From: an uncultured Candidatus Competibacteraceae bacterium
GTDB taxonomy: Bacteria; Pseudomonadota; Gammaproteobacteria; Competibacterales; Competibacteraceae
Direction of reading: 5' to 3'
Length of the DNA: 11,825 nt
Assembly (NCBI GenBank): GCA_937960715.1
Contig: CALGOO010000347.1
Location: 1 to 11,825, forward strand
In this document: positions 1-7,903 of the stretch, one piece after another
Layout of the letters: every line of letters starts with the position of its first letter
How positions within the stretch are numbered: position 1 is the stretch's first letter
Made by a program: the position numbers and the translations under genes
The notes under the pieces: model-generated
What the model was told of the DNA's origin: nothing
The model's input: the letters and a program-made list of their open reading frames with translations, nothing else
The model's database searches: none

Positions 1-521
1 GTTTCTGGCACGATCCCCATGGGAAGAAGTACCGGGCTGCCTATTTCGAACGGTTCCCCGGCGTCTGGCATCACGGCGATTTCTGCGAAGTGACCGAACA
101 CGAGGGTTTGATCATCCACGGCCGCTCGGACGCCACGCTCAATCCGGGTGGGGTACGCATCGGCACCGCCGAGATTTATCGCCAGGTCGAAAAACTGCCC
201 GAGGTGGTCGAATCCATCGTGATCGGCCAGGACTGGGAGGGGGATGTCCGGCTGGTGCTGTTCGTGAAGCTTCAGGAGGGCGTCGATCTCGGCGACGAAT
301 TGATCGCCCGGATCAAGCGAACGATCCGCGACAACACCACGCCGCGCCACGTTCCCGCCAAGGTCTTGCAGGTGACCGACATTCCCCGCACCAAGAGCGG
401 CAAGATCGTCGAACTGGCGGTGCGCAACGTCGTGCATGGCCAACCGGTCAAGAACATCGAGGCGCTGGCCAACCCGGAAGCGCTCGCGTCGTTCGCCGAC
501 CGGAACGAGCTGCGGGATTGA
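1..521 (+). CDS. Acetoacetyl-CoA synthetase, C-terminal part (5' end outside the window)
   Basis: This is the last ~172 residues of an ANL-superfamily acyl-CoA synthetase; the frame is already open at base 3 (FWHDPHGKKY...), so the gene enters from the left. The closest family is acetoacetate-CoA ligase, which makes acetoacetyl-CoA from acetoacetate, ATP and CoA in the cytoplasm and links ketone bodies to polyhydroxybutyrate and central metabolism. Visible family marks are GVWHHGDF, the hinge and ribose-binding stretch GRSDATLNPGGVRIG, the IPRTKSGK motif whose final lysine (codon 402-404) is the adenylation lysine, and the tail VHGQPVKN...LANPEALASF, typical of acetoacetyl-CoA rather than acetyl-CoA synthetases. 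The end is intact with a TGA stop. Substrate preference is inferred from family resemblance; the N-terminal substrate pocket is not in view. No convincing terminator follows before the next gene 78 bases on. Confidence 0.9.
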   Translation, partial: FWHDPHGKKYRAAYFERFPGVWHHGDFCEVTEHEGLIIHGRSDATLNPGGVRIGTAEIYRQVEKLPEVVESIVIGQDWEGDVRLVLFVKLQEGVDLGDELIARIKRTIRDNTTPRHVPAKVLQVTDIPRTKSGKIVELAVRNVVHGQPVKNIEALANPEALASFADRNELRD

Positions 522-599
522 GAAACGGTTTCGCGGGGCATTCCGAACCCCCACCACCCCGACCGCAACTCCAAACAGCCACCGATGAGCTGAAAATCC

Positions 600-3155
600 A
601 TGAACGTGAAAGCAACCCAGAGACTTCTTCCACGCTTCTTTGCCCCCCTCGCCTTCTTGTTCGCGCTCGCCTGCGCCTTGCCCGCCGCGGGGCAGGTTCC
701 TTCCTACGCCATCGGCAACCGCGTCTGGTTTGACACCGACAACAGTAGCACGATCAACGGCGCGGAAGTGGGCATCAATGGAATCACGGTCAACCTGTAT
801 GCTGCCAGCGATCTAACCACAATTTTGGCGACCGACACCACAGCCAACGGCGGCTACTACTTGTTCGATAATCTGGGCGCCGGCGATTACGTTGTTTCGG
901 TGGCTGCCAGCAACTTTACCGGTGCCCTGAACGGCTATCGCTCTTCGGGCACAACCATCAGTCCCGCGGGCATTGTCAGCGAAACGACGGCTGCCCTCGC
1001 CAATAGCGACATCGACTCCGACGACAACGGCACGCTCCAAACCGCCGGTACGCTCAACGGCGCGGTGATTTCCTCAACCATCACGCTTGGACCTACCGGC
1101 GCTACTGAACCCACCGGCGAGACCGACCTCGAAAGCGGCGTCGGTCAGGGCAGCCAGCCCGATGGCCACGCCAACATGACCGTCGACTTTGGCTTCTACA
1201 CCATGAGCCTCGGCAATCTGGTCTGGAGCGATACCGATAAGAATGGTGCCTTCAACGGCGGCGAAACGGGCATTGACGGCGTCAACGTCGAGCTTTGGTC
1301 TGCCGACGGCACGACGCAGCTTGCCACCACCACTACCGCGGGCGGCGGCCTGTATAGCTTCTCCGGCCTGGCCCAGGGCGATTACACGGTGCGCGTGACA
1401 TCGCCGGTTGGAACTTTTAGCAGCGTCGATACGTTTGCGCCTGCCGACACGACCAACCCAACCACCAACACCGACGATAACGACAACGGCGTCGGCACCG
1501 GCAGCGGTACGATTGTCTCGAATACGGTCACGATCACCCCTGGCGCTGCCCAGACCTCCAATACAGTGGATAACAACACGGGTTCCACGACCAATCCAAC
1601 CATGGACTTTGGCTTCATCCCGGTCTTTTCGCTGGGCAACCGCGTCTGGTTCGATACCGACAACAGCAGCACGATCAACGGCGCGGAAGTCGGTATCGAT
1701 GGCGTCACCGTCAACCTGTACGCCGCCTCTGATCTGACCACCGTCCTTGCCACACAGACCACAGCCAACGGTGGCTACTACCTGTTCAACGGTCTTCAAT
1801 CTGGCGATTACGTCGTCGCCATACCGTCTGTCGAATTCACCGCGGGGAACCCGCTCGCGGGCTATTGGTCTTCAGCCACCACCCGCGCGGCGAACGGCGC
1901 GATCAGCGAAACGACCGCCGCCCTGGCCAACAGCGACACCGACTCCGACGACAACGGCACACTGCAAACCAGCGGCGCGCTCAACGGCGCGGTGATTTCT
2001 TCCACCGTTACGCTCGGCCCGGCGCTGACCGAACCGTCCGGCGAAACCGATCTGGACGCCACCTTGCTCGGCAACCAGCAGGGCCAGCCCGACACCCAGG
2101 CCAACATGACCGTCGACTTTGGCTTCTACACCATGAGCCTCGGCAACCTGGTCTGGAACGATCTGGACAACAGCGGCCTACTCGACGGCGCTGAAGTCGG
2201 CCTTGACGGTGTCACCGTCGAACTTTGGTCAGGGGATGGCTCAACTGAAATCAACGTCGGTCCTGACGGCATTCTCGGCACAACTGACGATGCTCCCGGC
2301 GGCATGTCGACCAGCGGCGGCGGCCTTTACACCTTTAGCGGCCTGCCCGCCGGCGACTACATCGTTCGTCTGCCGGCGGTCAATTTCAATCCTGGCGGTG
2401 TCCTGCGCGGTTATCGTTCCAGCACCGGCCCGCTGCCCGCGCTGGCCTACGAACCCGCGCCGGACCCGAATATCAACCGAACCGATTCGGACGACAACGG
2501 CTCCGAGGCGAACGGGCTCCTCGGCCTGGGCGGATATATCCAGAGCCTCGCCATCACCTTGACGCCAGCCGGTCAGCAATCGGTCAATAACGCCCAAGGC
2601 GCGACCGTCGAGAACCGTCTTGATTTCGGGGTCAATAATTTGCCGCAACTCGACCTGCGCGCCAGCGTCACGAACGGCCAGAGCAGCTACACCCCGGGCG
2701 CCACGCTAAATTACATCGTCGTCGTCACCAACAATGGTCCCGCCGACGCGAATGGCATGTCGGTCACCGCCGCGCGGCCGGCGCAAATCGTTTCCTGGAC
2801 CTGGACCTGCGCGGGCGGTACGCCGCCCGCCTACAACTGCACGGACAGTGTCGGTAACCCCGCCACCTTTACCGACTCACTGGATCTACCGCAATTGGCC
2901 AGCGTGACCTACCAGGTCACCGCCCAGGTGGCCGCGAGCGTTTCCGGCGACCTGACCGTCATGGTCGTCGCCAACCCGCCCATCGGCATGACCGACTTGA
3001 CCCCCCTCGACAATATCGCCACCGACACTGACACCCTTGTCGTTATCGTACCTTCGGATATTCCGACCCTGAACGTCTGGGGAGTGTTGATACTCGGCCT
3101 GCTGCTGGCCGCGATCCTGGGGCTCCGCGCCGGTGAGGCGCGTGAAAAACGCTAG
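600..3155 (+). CDS. Secreted SdrD_B-repeat protein with DUF11 domain and IPTL-CTERM sorting signal
   Basis: An 851-residue exported protein. Residues 1-31 look like a Sec signal peptide (basic start, hydrophobic core around 13-27, LPAAG before Q32). Four SdrD_B-type beta-sandwich domains begin near residues 38, 203, 344 and 513. Each opens with (I/L)GN(R/L)VWxDxDxxxxxxxxExGI and later carries an acidic motif such as DSDDNG, as expected of calcium-binding Sdr B domains. Domain 4 also has a GPDGILGTTDDA loop. A DUF11-like domain follows at about 684-812, with a possible disulfide pair C737/C747. The C terminus (821-851) is IPTLNVWG, a hydrophobic helix and a basic RAGEAREKR tail, matching the IPTL-CTERM signal recognised by exosortase H. 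No exosortase gene lies in this window. The ATG at 600 is supported by the signal peptide immediately after it, but the ribosome binding site is weak. A surface or matrix role is inferred; any ligand is unknown. Confidence 0.88.
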   Translation: MNVKATQRLLPRFFAPLAFLFALACALPAAGQVPSYAIGNRVWFDTDNSSTINGAEVGINGITVNLYAASDLTTILATDTTANGGYYLFDNLGAGDYVVSVAASNFTGALNGYRSSGTTISPAGIVSETTAALANSDIDSDDNGTLQTAGTLNGAVISSTITLGPTGATEPTGETDLESGVGQGSQPDGHANMTVDFGFYTMSLGNLVWSDTDKNGAFNGGETGIDGVNVELWSADGTTQLATTTTAGGGLYSFSGLAQGDYTVRVTSPVGTFSSVDTFAPADTTNPTTNTDDNDNGVGTGSGTIVSNTVTITPGAAQTSNTVDNNTGSTTNPTMDFGFIPVFSLGNRVWFDTDNSSTINGAEVGIDGVTVNLYAASDLTTVLATQTTANGGYYLFNGLQSGDYVVAIPSVEFTAGNPLAGYWSSATTRAANGAISETTAALANSDTDSDDNGTLQTSGALNGAVISSTVTLGPALTEPSGETDLDATLLGNQQGQPDTQANMTVDFGFYTMSLGNLVWNDLDNSGLLDGAEVGLDGVTVELWSGDGSTEINVGPDGILGTTDDAPGGMSTSGGGLYTFSGLPAGDYIVRLPAVNFNPGGVLRGYRSSTGPLPALAYEPAPDPNINRTDSDDNGSEANGLLGLGGYIQSLAITLTPAGQQSVNNAQGATVENRLDFGVNNLPQLDLRASVTNGQSSYTPGATLNYIVVVTNNGPADANGMSVTAARPAQIVSWTWTCAGGTPPAYNCTDSVGNPATFTDSLDLPQLASVTYQVTAQVAASVSGDLTVMVVANPPIGMTDLTPLDNIATDTDTLVVIVPSDIPTLNVWGVLILGLLLAAILGLRAGEAREKR
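711..1628 (+). repeat. First copy of a two-domain repeat unit (A-B)
   Basis: This stretch encodes SdrD_B domains 1 (from residue 38) and 2 (from residue 203). Domain 1 closely matches domain 3 rather than its neighbour domain 2: over the first 61 residues from GNRVW they agree at 53. Domains 2 and 4 share the SLGNLVW opening. The repeat is therefore a duplicated pair rather than four independent copies. Confidence 0.75.
1629..2639 (+). repeat. Second copy of the two-domain repeat unit (A'-B')
   Basis: This stretch encodes SdrD_B domains 3 (from residue 344) and 4 (from residue 513). It is longer than the first copy, mainly because domain 4 has an added segment around GPDGILGTTDDA and a longer second half. 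The DNA at 2100-2146 at the domain 3/4 junction is identical to 1170-1216 at the domain 1/2 junction, while many other matching codons in the two copies differ at third positions. Confidence 0.75.
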
Positions 3156-3235
3156 TCGTCGCCAGTGTAGGCCCAACGAAAGCGTTCAACGATGGAACGA
3201 CGCGAAATCCGTTGGTCGACCGGCAGCCCACTCGC

Positions 3236-3286
3236 GCCCCCTTCACTCCAACCCCCTCCCCCATTGACGGGAGAAAGGGGACTGAA
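3236..3286. repeat. C-rich/G-rich imperfect palindrome between convergent genes
   Basis: A run CCCCCTTCACTCCAA is followed by a pyrimidine arm, CCCCCTCCCCC (3252-3262), a short ATTGAC spacer and a purine arm, GGGAGAAAGGGG (3269-3280). The arms pair at the outer CCCCT/AGGGG and the inner CCC/GGG with mismatches between. It lies between the 3' ends of two convergent genes. It resembles the CCCTCACCCC-AACCCCTCTCCC type of short intergenic palindrome found scattered in many high-GC proteobacterial genomes, and it could also fold as a transcription stop in both directions. No strong U-tract is present, so a terminator role is uncertain. Confidence 0.4.
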
Positions 3287-3306
3287 TGATTACGAGGAGG
3301 GAATTG

Positions 3307-6300
3307 CTAGGCGATCTTCGGAGCGAGCGCCAGCCAGTCGGCGAACGACTCGGCTGGCATCGGTGGGGCGAACAGATAGCCCTGCGCCCAATCGCAGCCC
3401 TGGCCGAGCAGGATGCGCCGTTGCTCCTCGGTCTCCACGCCCTCCGCCACGACCTTCAATCCCAGTCCGTGACCCAGGGCGACGATGGTGGCGGCGAGGA
3501 TGCGGTCGTCGGGGTCGGTGACGAGGTCGCGCACGAAGCTCTGGTCGATCTTCAGCGCGGTGAGCGGTAATCGCTTGAGATAACCCAGGTTGGAATAGCC
3601 GGCGCCGAAATCGTCGATAGCCAGGCCCAGGCCCAGGCGGCGCAGCGCCAGGAACGTTTCCGCCGTCCGCGCGCCGGCTTCGAGCAAGCTGGACTCGGTC
3701 AGCTCCAGTTCCAGCGCCTGAGCGGGGAGACCATGGGCCGCCAGCAACCGTTCGAGGCGCTCGCTGAAGTTCGGATCGCGGAAATGACGGGCCGCCAGAT
3801 TGACCGCCACGGTCAGCGGCGGCAGACCCGCGCCCCGCCAGACCGCGAGTTGCCGGCACACCTCCGCCAGCATCCAGTCGCCCAGACCGACGATAAGATC
3901 GCTGGCTTCGGCCACTGGGATGAAGCGCCCCGGTGGAATCAGCCCATGATCGGGGTGCAACCAGCGCACCAGCGCCTCGGCGCCGGCCAGCCCCCCGTCG
4001 CTCAACCGCACCTTGGGCTGAAAATAGGCGCGCAGTTGCCCGCCGTCGATGGCCTTGCGCAACTGCGACTCCAGCACCAGCCGCTCGAAGGTGGCGACGT
4101 TCATCTCCCGGGCATAGAACACCCAGGTGTTGCGACCCTCGTGCTTGGCTCGGTACAGGGCGGTATCGGCGTTCTTCAACAATTCGCTGAAAGTCGCGCC
4201 GTCATGGGGATAAAGAGCGACCCCGGCCGAGACGGTCACGCGCAGGCTGTGGCCGGCCACGACAAACGGCTGGCCGAACGCGGCCACCAGCTTGCTCGCC
4301 AATCGCGCCGCGCCTGGCTGGTCGGTGTCCGGCAACAGCAACACGAATTCATCGCCGCCCAGCCGGCAGATCGTATCGGTCTCCCGCACCAATCCCCGCA
4401 GCCGCGCCGCGGCTTGCACCAGCAAGGTATCGCCCTCGGCGTGACCGAGCGAGTCGTTGACCTCCTTGAACCGGTCCAGGTCGAGGAACAGCGCCGCCAC
4501 CTCCTCACGCCGACGACTCGCCAGCGCCAGCGCCAGTTCCGCCCGCTGGGTCAACAACGCCCGGTTGGGTAAATCGGTCAAGGCATCGTAGTAGGCCAGA
4601 TGCTCGATGCGTTGCTCGGTTTCCTTCTGATGGGTGATGTCGGTGGCGATGATCACGTAGTGAGAGACTTGATTCGCCGTGTCCCGCACCTCACCGAACG
4701 TGGTCAGCGCCAGGAACAAATCACCATCCTTGCGTCGGCTCCAAAATTCACCCCGCCAGACGCCGTCCCGCGCCACGGTCTGCCAGATCGCGCGGTAGTA
4801 GGTCCCCGATTGGCGGTCGGATTGCAACATTCGCAACGACTGGCCCCGCACCTCGGCCTCGGTGTAGCCCGTCATGGCGACGAAGGCCGGATTGATGGCG
4901 ATGATGTTTCCGTCGATGTCGGTCACCACGATGGCTTCGCGCACCGCCTCGAACACGGTCGCCGCCAACCGCTGGCGCTCTTCCGCGCGCCGCCGCTCGG
5001 CGATGTCGCGCACGCTGACGATGAAACGTGCCTGGCCGCCGATGACGGCGAAGCGAATGCTGACTTCGGCCCAAAACAGAGCGCCGGCGCGAGTCTTGGC
5101 GATCCATTCGAAGGTTTGCGGACCTTCCTCCCGGGTCTTGCGCAGCCACGCCAGCGCGTCCTCCCGGGCATAGGGCGACGTTCCCAGGCTGAGCTGGTCG
5201 ACCTTGAGCGTGAGCGCCTCGGCGCGGGTATGGCCGTACAGCTCGCACATGCGGTGGTTGACGTCAACGATCTGTCCGGTGTCGGCATCTTCCACGAACA
5301 CGGCGTCGGTGAGGGCGTCCAGCACGGCACGGGTATATTCCTGGCTGGCGCGCAACTCGGCGGTTCGCAGGGCCACCCGCGCCTCCGCCCGCCGTCGCTG
5401 AGAAACCACGGTGAACAGGTACAGGGTCGCCAACACGGTCAGCAACCCTCCAAGGGCCAAAACCCATCGATGGGTCCGCTCGGCGTGGTCGGCGACGAAC
5501 GCCGCGTTCGGTTGGATCTCGATCCGCCACGTCCGGTCGGCCAGCGGAAAATCCTGGTGATACCGCAACGCTATTTGATCGACCGGCCGTGGCGAACTCA
5601 GGCGTGGGGTCCACTCGTAAAGCGCCTGGCGCTCGCCTTCCGCCGACAAATCGATCAGGCGCAGAATCAACCCTTGCGGCTCGGTGTTCCGCAACGCGGT
5701 TTCCACCACCGCGCCGACCCGGATCACCCCCAGCACGAAGCCTTTCAACCGTCGCCGGCGTTCTTCCACGTCGCGGGTCGTTATTCCCGTATAGACCGGC
5801 GCGAACACCAGCACCGAAAATCGCTGGGCCGGTTCCTGTACCAGGGTATACCGCTCGCTGAGCGTAAGTCGGCCACTGTCCCGGGCCTGCGTCAACACCG
5901 CGCCACGCGCCGGGTGGGGCGGGGCGGGGGTATATCCCAGCGCTCTCTCGTTACCGGCGTAGGGCTCCAGGTAATAAACGGGGAAATACTCGTCGCGCTG
6001 GGCAGCCGGGACAATCGCTCCACCGCCACCCAGCTCGGTGAACTGAAAGTCCGCCAGTCCATCCCCCCGCGCGGCGGCCTCAAACTCGCTCCGCTGCTCC
6101 CAGGTCACGCGCGGCAGCCATTCGATGGCCTGGAAACCGCCGTAATAGTCCAGAACCGGGGTCACGAACTGGTGGAATTCCTGGCGGGTGACCTGTTCGG
6201 AACCGTCGAAAAAGCGTTTGACGGCATCGAGATCGCGCAGGTTGTCCCTGAATTTTTCGACGACAAGGTCGGCGCGCTGCGCCGCGATCGCTTGAAACCG

Positions 6301-7335
6301 ACGCTCCAACCCTTCCTGATTGCGCTGGCGCAGATCCAGAAAAAGGCCGCCGGTCAGGGCCAGGCCGATCAGAGCGGTCAAGGTCGCGGTTCCCCAAGCC
6401 GCCACGTTGTCGGGTCCGGTCTCGCCGGCGCCGGGTCGGTTGAGGAGATAAGCCCCGCCGAGCAGCAGGGTCAGGGCGATCAGCCCGAGAACCCCGATCA
6501 GGGCATGGCCCGTGCTTCGCGCCGTCGCGGAAATCGCCTGCCGGATGGGAGTGCGGATCAGCACGGCGGGTTGATCCGCCAGATCGACCAGCATTTCGTA
6601 CATGAACAGCGCACCGTGCGGTCCTGGCCGCAAGGCCGCCACACCCGGTTGCAGGGTGCGCGGGTAATTCCGTTCCTCCAGGGCCAATCGGGGATCGTCT
6701 TCGGTAAACAGTTCGAACTTAACCTGGGTCTGCTCGATTAGAGCGCGCAGCAATGGCACGTCCAGGAATCGGCCGAACACCAACGCGCCGCGCGCCGGCC
6801 CGGCGCCCCGCGTGGTCAGGATGGGGCGCGCCGCCAGCAAGAGCAGGCCGCGCTCGGTGGGCAGGATTCCCGTAAGCGTCTGCTCCCGTTCCAGCACCGG
6901 CCGGAGCGTGGCCAGGATGGCCGGCCGCTCGCCCGAAAACGCCGCCAGGCTCACGTCTCCACCCAGATCGGAATCGTGGCCGCCGCGGTAAAGCACCTGA
7001 CCGTCACGGGCGAGGATGACGCAAAGGTTCAGGTGCGAACTTTTCTCCAGCACGCGCCAGTCGCCGAGATTGGACTGGATGAAACGAGGATCGCGGTTCT
7101 CGGCGAACGCGTAGGCGTCATCCCATTCGGCCCAGTTGCCGAACGCGTTGTCCAACTGCCGCAATTCGCCCTGGATCGCCGCACCCGCCCGCATGCTGTC
7201 TTCCATCGCCTGCGAGCGTTCCAATTCATCGAAGGCGGGCTGGATCAGCCAATAATTCACCGCCCAGATGGCGAGGAGCGCCACCAGGAAACCAGCCATC
7301 GTGGATAAAACCGCTTTCGCGCGGGATCCTTTCAC
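3307..7335 (-). CDS. Membrane-bound CHASE4-CHASE-PAS-PAS-GGDEF-EAL c-di-GMP cyclase/phosphodiesterase
   Basis: A 1342-residue inner-membrane signalling protein. Order: TM1 (~10-30); periplasmic CHASE4-like domain (~45-200, with NWAEWDDAYAF at 67-77); TM2 (~277-298); TM3 (~311-334); periplasmic CHASE-like domain (~345-605, with FQAIEWLPRV and EYFPVYYLEP); TM4 (~624-644); short charged helix; PAS1 (~669-780); PAS2 (~790-905); GGDEF (~911-1078); EAL (~1085-1338). The cyclase half has an intact GGDEF (993-997) and an inhibitory RxxD site (RETD, 984-987). The phosphodiesterase half keeps E1120 of EAL, N1179, E1214, D1241-D1242, K1262, E1298 and Q1318, so both activities look possible; which dominates cannot be read from sequence. 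Four helices put both CHASE domains outside and the PAS-GGDEF-EAL part inside. The start is GTG at 7335, with GGGACGG a few bases upstream; an in-frame ATG at codon 13 would cut into TM1 and is less likely. Ligands are unknown. Confidence 0.92.
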   Translation of the reverse strand: MKGSRAKAVLSTMAGFLVALLAIWAVNYWLIQPAFDELERSQAMEDSMRAGAAIQGELRQLDNAFGNWAEWDDAYAFAENRDPRFIQSNLGDWRVLEKSSHLNLCVILARDGQVLYRGGHDSDLGGDVSLAAFSGERPAILATLRPVLEREQTLTGILPTERGLLLLAARPILTTRGAGPARGALVFGRFLDVPLLRALIEQTQVKFELFTEDDPRLALEERNYPRTLQPGVAALRPGPHGALFMYEMLVDLADQPAVLIRTPIRQAISATARSTGHALIGVLGLIALTLLLGGAYLLNRPGAGETGPDNVAAWGTATLTALIGLALTGGLFLDLRQRNQEGLERRFQAIAAQRADLVVEKFRDNLRDLDAVKRFFDGSEQVTRQEFHQFVTPVLDYYGGFQAIEWLPRVTWEQRSEFEAAARGDGLADFQFTELGGGGAIVPAAQRDEYFPVYYLEPYAGNERALGYTPAPPHPARGAVLTQARDSGRLTLSERYTLVQEPAQRFSVLVFAPVYTGITTRDVEERRRRLKGFVLGVIRVGAVVETALRNTEPQGLILRLIDLSAEGERQALYEWTPRLSSPRPVDQIALRYHQDFPLADRTWRIEIQPNAAFVADHAERTHRWVLALGGLLTVLATLYLFTVVSQRRRAEARVALRTAELRASQEYTRAVLDALTDAVFVEDADTGQIVDVNHRMCELYGHTRAEALTLKVDQLSLGTSPYAREDALAWLRKTREEGPQTFEWIAKTRAGALFWAEVSIRFAVIGGQARFIVSVRDIAERRRAEERQRLAATVFEAVREAIVVTDIDGNIIAINPAFVAMTGYTEAEVRGQSLRMLQSDRQSGTYYRAIWQTVARDGVWRGEFWSRRKDGDLFLALTTFGEVRDTANQVSHYVIIATDITHQKETEQRIEHLAYYDALTDLPNRALLTQRAELALALASRRREEVAALFLDLDRFKEVNDSLGHAEGDTLLVQAAARLRGLVRETDTICRLGGDEFVLLLPDTDQPGAARLASKLVAAFGQPFVVAGHSLRVTVSAGVALYPHDGATFSELLKNADTALYRAKHEGRNTWVFYAREMNVATFERLVLESQLRKAIDGGQLRAYFQPKVRLSDGGLAGAEALVRWLHPDHGLIPPGRFIPVAEASDLIVGLGDWMLAEVCRQLAVWRGAGLPPLTVAVNLAARHFRDPNFSERLERLLAAHGLPAQALELELTESSLLEAGARTAETFLALRRLGLGLAIDDFGAGYSNLGYLKRLPLTALKIDQSFVRDLVTDPDDRILAATIVALGHGLGLKVVAEGVETEEQRRILLGQGCDWAQGYLFAPPMPAESFADWLALAPKIA

Positions 7336-7351
7336 GAATTTCCGTCCCGGT

Positions 7352-7381
7352 TTGACTTTCTCTTAATATAGCTTCGATAAT
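7352..7381 (+). promoter_or_regulatory. Sigma-70-type promoter for the copper-binding protein gene
   Basis: TTGACT (7352-7357) and GATAAT (7376-7381) are separated by 18 bases, each matching the consensus at five of six positions, in the most AT-rich patch of the window. Transcription would start near 7388, giving a leader of about 45 bases before the ATG at 7434. Assigned from sequence match and position only. Confidence 0.6.
7365..7370 (-). promoter_or_regulatory. Possible -10 element for the c-di-GMP enzyme gene
   Basis: On the minus strand this reads TATATT, about 30 bases upstream of the GTG start at 7335. No good -35 element stands at the right distance, so this is a weak call. If used, this promoter would overlap the plus-strand promoter and share its candidate operator. 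Confidence 0.25.
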
Positions 7382-7404
7382 TCAATTGGTTATCTCGATA
7401 ATTC
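7374..7404. promoter_or_regulatory. Candidate operator: repeated TCGATAATTC with GATAA/TTATC half-sites
   Basis: TCGATAATTC occurs at 7374-7383 and again at 7395-7404, 21 bases apart, about two helical turns. Between them lies TTATC (7390-7394), so the region reads GATAA, TTATC, GATAA. This gives inverted pairs with spacers of 9 and 2 bases. The first half-site overlaps the -10 element and the others sit just after the predicted start, which fits a repressor site. The protein that might bind is unknown. Confidence 0.4.
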
Positions 7405-7421
7405 CACTGAACCGCCCTTCC

Positions 7422-7427
7422 AGGGAA
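7422..7427 (+). promoter_or_regulatory. Ribosome binding site that fixes the start at 7434
   Basis: AGGGAA stands six bases before the ATG at 7434. The reading frame could be extended to a TTG at 7386, but that codon lies at the predicted transcription start and would place 16 polar residues before a normal signal peptide, so the ATG is preferred. Confidence 0.6.
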
Positions 7428-7433
7428 AACGCC

Positions 7434-7775
7434 ATGAAGCAACCGCTCCTCATTGTCGCCACGCTGCTCGCCCCGCTGAGCGGCGGTCCGACCCTGGCGG
7501 CCGATCCCTACGCCGGTCACGGCGCCGCGCCGACGACCGCCGTCGCGCCCATCCCCGCCACCGGGACGGTGAAGGGCGTGGACGCGGCCAAGGGCAAGCT
7601 GGTGATCGCCCACGACCCGATCCCGGCGCTGCACTGGCCACGGATGACCATGGATTTCCATCTGGCGGACAAGGCGCTGGCCGGCGCGGTCAAGGCGGGT
7701 GACAAGGTCAAGTTCACGATGACGAAGGGCGACAAGGGCGCCTATGTCATTACCGCCATCGAACCCGCGCCGTGA
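7434..7775 (+). CDS. CusF-like periplasmic copper-binding protein
   Basis: A 113-residue protein with a signal peptide (KQPLLIVATLLAPLSGG, likely cut near A22-A23) and one small beta-barrel domain at ~43-111 of the CusF/EcfA-like family. The metal site of CusF is recognisable in HDPIPALHWPRMTMDF: H60, W68, M71 and M73 correspond to the Cu(I)/Ag(I) ligands and the capping tryptophan of CusF. The second half, AGDKVKFTMTKGDKGAYVITAIEP, also follows the family. CusF carries Cu(I) or Ag(I) in the periplasm and passes it to an RND efflux complex; here no CusCBA genes adjoin, and the gene stands alone behind its own promoter with a superoxide dismutase gene 128 bases downstream. A general periplasmic copper buffer or chaperone role is therefore inferred. 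The symbol is withheld because a partner pump is missing. Confidence 0.85.
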   Translation: MKQPLLIVATLLAPLSGGPTLAADPYAGHGAAPTTAVAPIPATGTVKGVDAAKGKLVIAHDPIPALHWPRMTMDFHLADKALAGAVKAGDKVKFTMTKGDKGAYVITAIEPAP

Positions 7776-7903
7776 GCGCCGCCATGTCGCGCCACCACAA
7801 GCGACACTCATCGCGGGGCGCGTCGGCTACACTATTGTTCGTTGTCACCCTCGCGCCCCGCGCATGATCCCGTGTCTGACGCGCTCAACCAGGAGTGTAA
7901 TCC

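Noticed and set aside
711..2639. A CRISPR array or other short tandem repeat
   Set aside because: The repeats are long, in frame and encode protein domains; there is no short-repeat and spacer pattern.
3183..3199. CGTTC/GAACG hairpin as terminator of the repeat-protein gene
   Set aside because: The stem has only five base pairs and there is no T-run after it, so it is too weak to call.
4600..6741. A 713-codon open frame on the plus strand
   Set aside because: It lies wholly opposite the c-di-GMP enzyme gene, whose domains and catalytic motifs are unmistakable. Its translation shows no family features and is explained by high GC content.
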